Shown here one piece after another: positions 61,996 through 64,000 of a stretch of DNA of 64,000 nucleotides. A program made the translations under genes and the position numbers. The notes under the pieces were generated by a model, which saw nothing but the letters and a program-made list of their open reading frames with translations, searched no databases and had not been told where the DNA came from. The stretch covers positions 1-64,000 of the forward strand of contig DAOWCP010000001.1 in NCBI GenBank assembly GCA_030639495.1. The letters run 5' to 3'. How positions within the stretch are numbered: the stretch's first letter is position 1; every line of letters begins with the position of its first letter. The stretch is from JAGLTN01 sp023135255 (GTDB taxonomy: Bacteria > Planctomycetota > Phycisphaerae > Sedimentisphaerales > Anaerobacaceae).

Positions 61996-64000
61996 TATAT
62001 TTTACCTTTTTGTTTTTTCAGCCAGAAGAAATCTATTGCAACTTTGCTATTTTCGGGGCCAATGTTTTTAAGTTTCAGCTTATATGTGCCTTTCTTAAGA
62101 GTGTATTTGCCGTTGATGTTTATACTCCTGGCGTATTTACGATTTGGCACTTTCAGATCAAAGCTTTTTCTGCCCATTAGCATGACAGGCTGATCCTGGA
62201 ATCGAGCGGTGATATTGCCGCCGTCGTTGAGGAATCCCGCAATTATGTTAATAACATACACTCCATCCTCTTTTATATCAAAGTCGAATGTTATTTCTTC
62301 GTGTTTGTCAGTCGGCGACCACAATATCGCTTTACCAGCCGAGAAAAGATTATCTTTATCGATTGTAACGTTATCATTTGCTTGTATTATGTCTTCTGCC
62401 TGATAGAAGACGGAATTGGCGGTGTCCCCAGCGGCTTTAGGCTGCCAATTGTCAGGCAGCTTCGGGTTTCTGATATCTTCTGTGGTGATTGTAACGTGGT
62501 CATCCCTCAAGCCTGGTATCGCGTAATGATAACCGACTCTTGCGTAAGAAAAACCGGGGAACTCGCCATGAGGATAAAGCTCCATGTAAAACGCCAGATG
62601 CTTATTAAATGCTATCGCATCGGAAATATGCCATCTGTTATTGGTAACAAACCCGCGGTTGCCGGGGCCGTCATTTCTTGGCTGAGCGCAATAAGGATAT
62701 TCAAAAATGTCTCTGGCAGACCAGCTGTAATTATAATAATCCTCACTGCCTGTGCCGAAGAAAGAAGGGGTGACATTGTCATCGATAAATATTTTTTCGT
62801 CGCCTTCTCCCCACCATCCGCCCCCTGATGTTGGGATCTGTGTAGGATTGATTATTAAACTTGCGGTGCCGACATAAACACCCTTGCCGTTAGCAATTAA
62901 AAATGGCAGATCCTGTACAGGCCAACCTGTCAGATCATGGTTCACACGCCATTTAGCACGGAAATTCATGGATTTGCCGTCAACCCAGCTATAATCAGCA
63001 GGCAACAGCTTGGCTTCTATCTTAACTGCATCACCGCTTTTATTTTCCAGAATTATTCGGCATTTCTTTTTGAAAGGCATAAGAAATCTGCAAGTCATTG
63101 TCCCATCTGGCTTAACCGTGAAAGGCACAGACTTATATGGATTGATTCCCGGAGCTGCCCCAAAAAAGTCACCGATCGGGCACTGTATGTCGCCGAGGAA
63201 ATTGTCATCAAACATCACATAAAGAAGATTCTGCCTTAAAGCATCCCGCATATTTTCAGCGGTGACTTTAATCTCAAACATTTCAATCGCAGCTGGGCCC
63301 TCAAGCTCGAAAAGAGTATGTTTTTCTCCTGCCTTAATGGTTTTGCTTATGCTCTTAATATCTTTATTTGATTTGAATTTGTAATTGTCATCCGGATTTG
63401 TCAGTATCCGGGCGGTCGTTTTGATCGTCTCAGCATATTCTTTGAAGTCTTCCGTCGTAAAGCTCTTAACCTTTGTATCTTTCTCATAAAGCTTGAACTG
63501 TATATGATAGAAGTGAATCTTTTTAAGGTCGCCGATCCAGATTATTTTAAAACGCTTTGCAAATGCGAAAGGAAAATACAGAGCATCTCTTTGTTGATAT
63601 GCTCCCTTGAAGACTTTTTTAATACTTTCATCTTTCACCATTGTTTCATACGGAGTTCTGAAAAACGCAATTGCCTCTCCGGCATATATGGGCTTATCCA
63701 TGTCATCAAGATATACTTCCACATTTCCATTGATGACTGCGGTCCACAATCTGACCAGGGCGCCCGGGCCTTTGACATCGCACATCAGATATCTACCCAT
63801 GCCGTCACTGTCAGGAGCCGACAACACTTTTTCAAAGTTGGGGATAGGCTCACCGCCGAAACCATCAGAATTATCGAACCAGCCTTTTGTCCCCGGCAAT
63901 TTACTTCGATGGTCATAAGAGGAATACTGCACTGATTTATAAAAATGCTCCGGAAATTCAGCCAGTTGCCCCATATCAATCATCTCATTCAGCAAAGTCT
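61995..64000 (-). CDS. DUF2961 (GH172) family protein, 5' partial
   Basis: The frame is open to the window edge; upstream of the first TTG codon the sequence continues (TLLNEMIDMGQLAEFPEHFY), as is usual at the N terminus of the family, so the true start lies outside. About 668 residues are visible: YKSVQYSSYDHRSK, then the DUF2961 core with FGTGSEDYYNYSWSARDIF and PRNDGPGNRGFV, and a C-terminal carbohydrate-binding-like beta domain (~510-660). GH172 enzymes act on fructo- or arabinofuranosides. The stop overlaps the next gene's GTG. Confidence 0.85.
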   Translation of the reverse strand, partial: TLLNEMIDMGQLAEFPEHFYKSVQYSSYDHRSKLPGTKGWFDNSDGFGGEPIPNFEKVLSAPDSDGMGRYLMCDVKGPGALVRLWTAVINGNVEVYLDDMDKPIYAGEAIAFFRTPYETMVKDESIKKVFKGAYQQRDALYFPFAFAKRFKIIWIGDLKKIHFYHIQFKLYEKDTKVKSFTTEDFKEYAETIKTTARILTNPDDNYKFKSNKDIKSISKTIKAGEKHTLFELEGPAAIEMFEIKVTAENMRDALRQNLLYVMFDDNFLGDIQCPIGDFFGAAPGINPYKSVPFTVKPDGTMTCRFLMPFKKKCRIILENKSGDAVKIEAKLLPADYSWVDGKSMNFRAKWRVNHDLTGWPVQDLPFLIANGKGVYVGTASLIINPTQIPTSGGGWWGEGDEKIFIDDNVTPSFFGTGSEDYYNYSWSARDIFEYPYCAQPRNDGPGNRGFVTNNRWHISDAIAFNKHLAFYMELYPHGEFPGFSYARVGYHYAIPGLRDDHVTITTEDIRNPKLPDNWQPKAAGDTANSVFYQAEDIIQANDNVTIDKDNLFSAGKAILWSPTDKHEEITFDFDIKEDGVYVINIIAGFLNDGGNITARFQDQPVMLMGRKSFDLKVPNRKYARSININGKYTLKKGTYKLKLKNIGPENSKVAIDFFWLKKQKGKI

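Noticed and set aside
63960..64000. TTG at 63995 as the start of the GH172 gene
   Set aside because: The frame continues beyond with the family N-terminal sequence, so the gene is cut by the window edge.

Overview
The window looks like an origin-proximal stretch of a planctomycete chromosome, most likely from class Phycisphaerae (Sedimentisphaerales-like). The evidence is dockerin-like C-terminal tails on secreted proteins, a PEP-CTERM protein, GxGYxYP, DUF2961 (GH172), DUF4139 and uroporphyrinogen-decarboxylase-like families, many secreted carbohydrate-active proteins, and a moderately AT-rich base composition. The assignment rests on family content only and no database was searched.

Layout. 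1-7.4 kb: the end of a secreted protein, a ClpP/NfeD-class protease, then a leftward dnaN-dciA-gyrB cluster whose upstream region (5904-6404) carries a DnaA-box composite and is a good oriC candidate, then a WYL regulator. 7.6-17.7 kb: a parallel beta-helix/dockerin protein, a lipoprotein phosphoesterase, an ABC-F ATPase, a lamin-tail/YWTD/dockerin protein, pheA, and a two-gene ABC transporter. 17.7-23.1 kb: a GH78-like rhamnosidase, a DUF4139 protein, an MscS channel and tRNA-Leu(CAG). 23.4-30.5 kb: a surface-glycan cluster with three related GT2 enzymes, two other glycosyltransferase-like proteins, a methyltransferase and a DegT-type aminotransferase. 31.0-31.2 kb: an unassigned structured ncRNA candidate with its own promoter and terminator. 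31.2-38.2 kb: duplicated zinc-ribbon membrane proteins, a PEP-CTERM protein between direct repeats, a caspase-like protein, and parB with two parS-like sites but no parA.

38.2-50.8 kb: a HAD hydrolase, a metzincin-like lipoprotein, a sugar porter, rnpB (RNase P RNA), nadB, a three-gene sugar-catabolic-looking operon (TIM-barrel isomerase, UroD-like protein, Gfo/Idh/MocA oxidoreductase), an orphan HsdR-N protein, a TauE exporter and pcm. 50.8-53.3 kb: a long noncoding stretch with helically phased A/T tracts, and a putative PD-(D/E)XK protein. 53.3-64 kb: dacB, a GxGYxYP protein, rnpA-merR-mlaD, a galactokinase, an alpha-galactosidase-like protein and a DUF2961/GH172 protein cut by the window edge.

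Three features stand out as not explained by ordinary genes: a three-copy repeat that pairs a terminator-like hairpin with a sigma70-like promoter (38.9, 40.5 and 51.6 kb); the ~180-nt ncRNA at 31.0 kb; and the composite DnaA-box/CTGTTA motifs upstream of dnaN. rnpB and rnpA, the RNA and protein parts of RNase P, both lie in the window about 13.5 kb apart.
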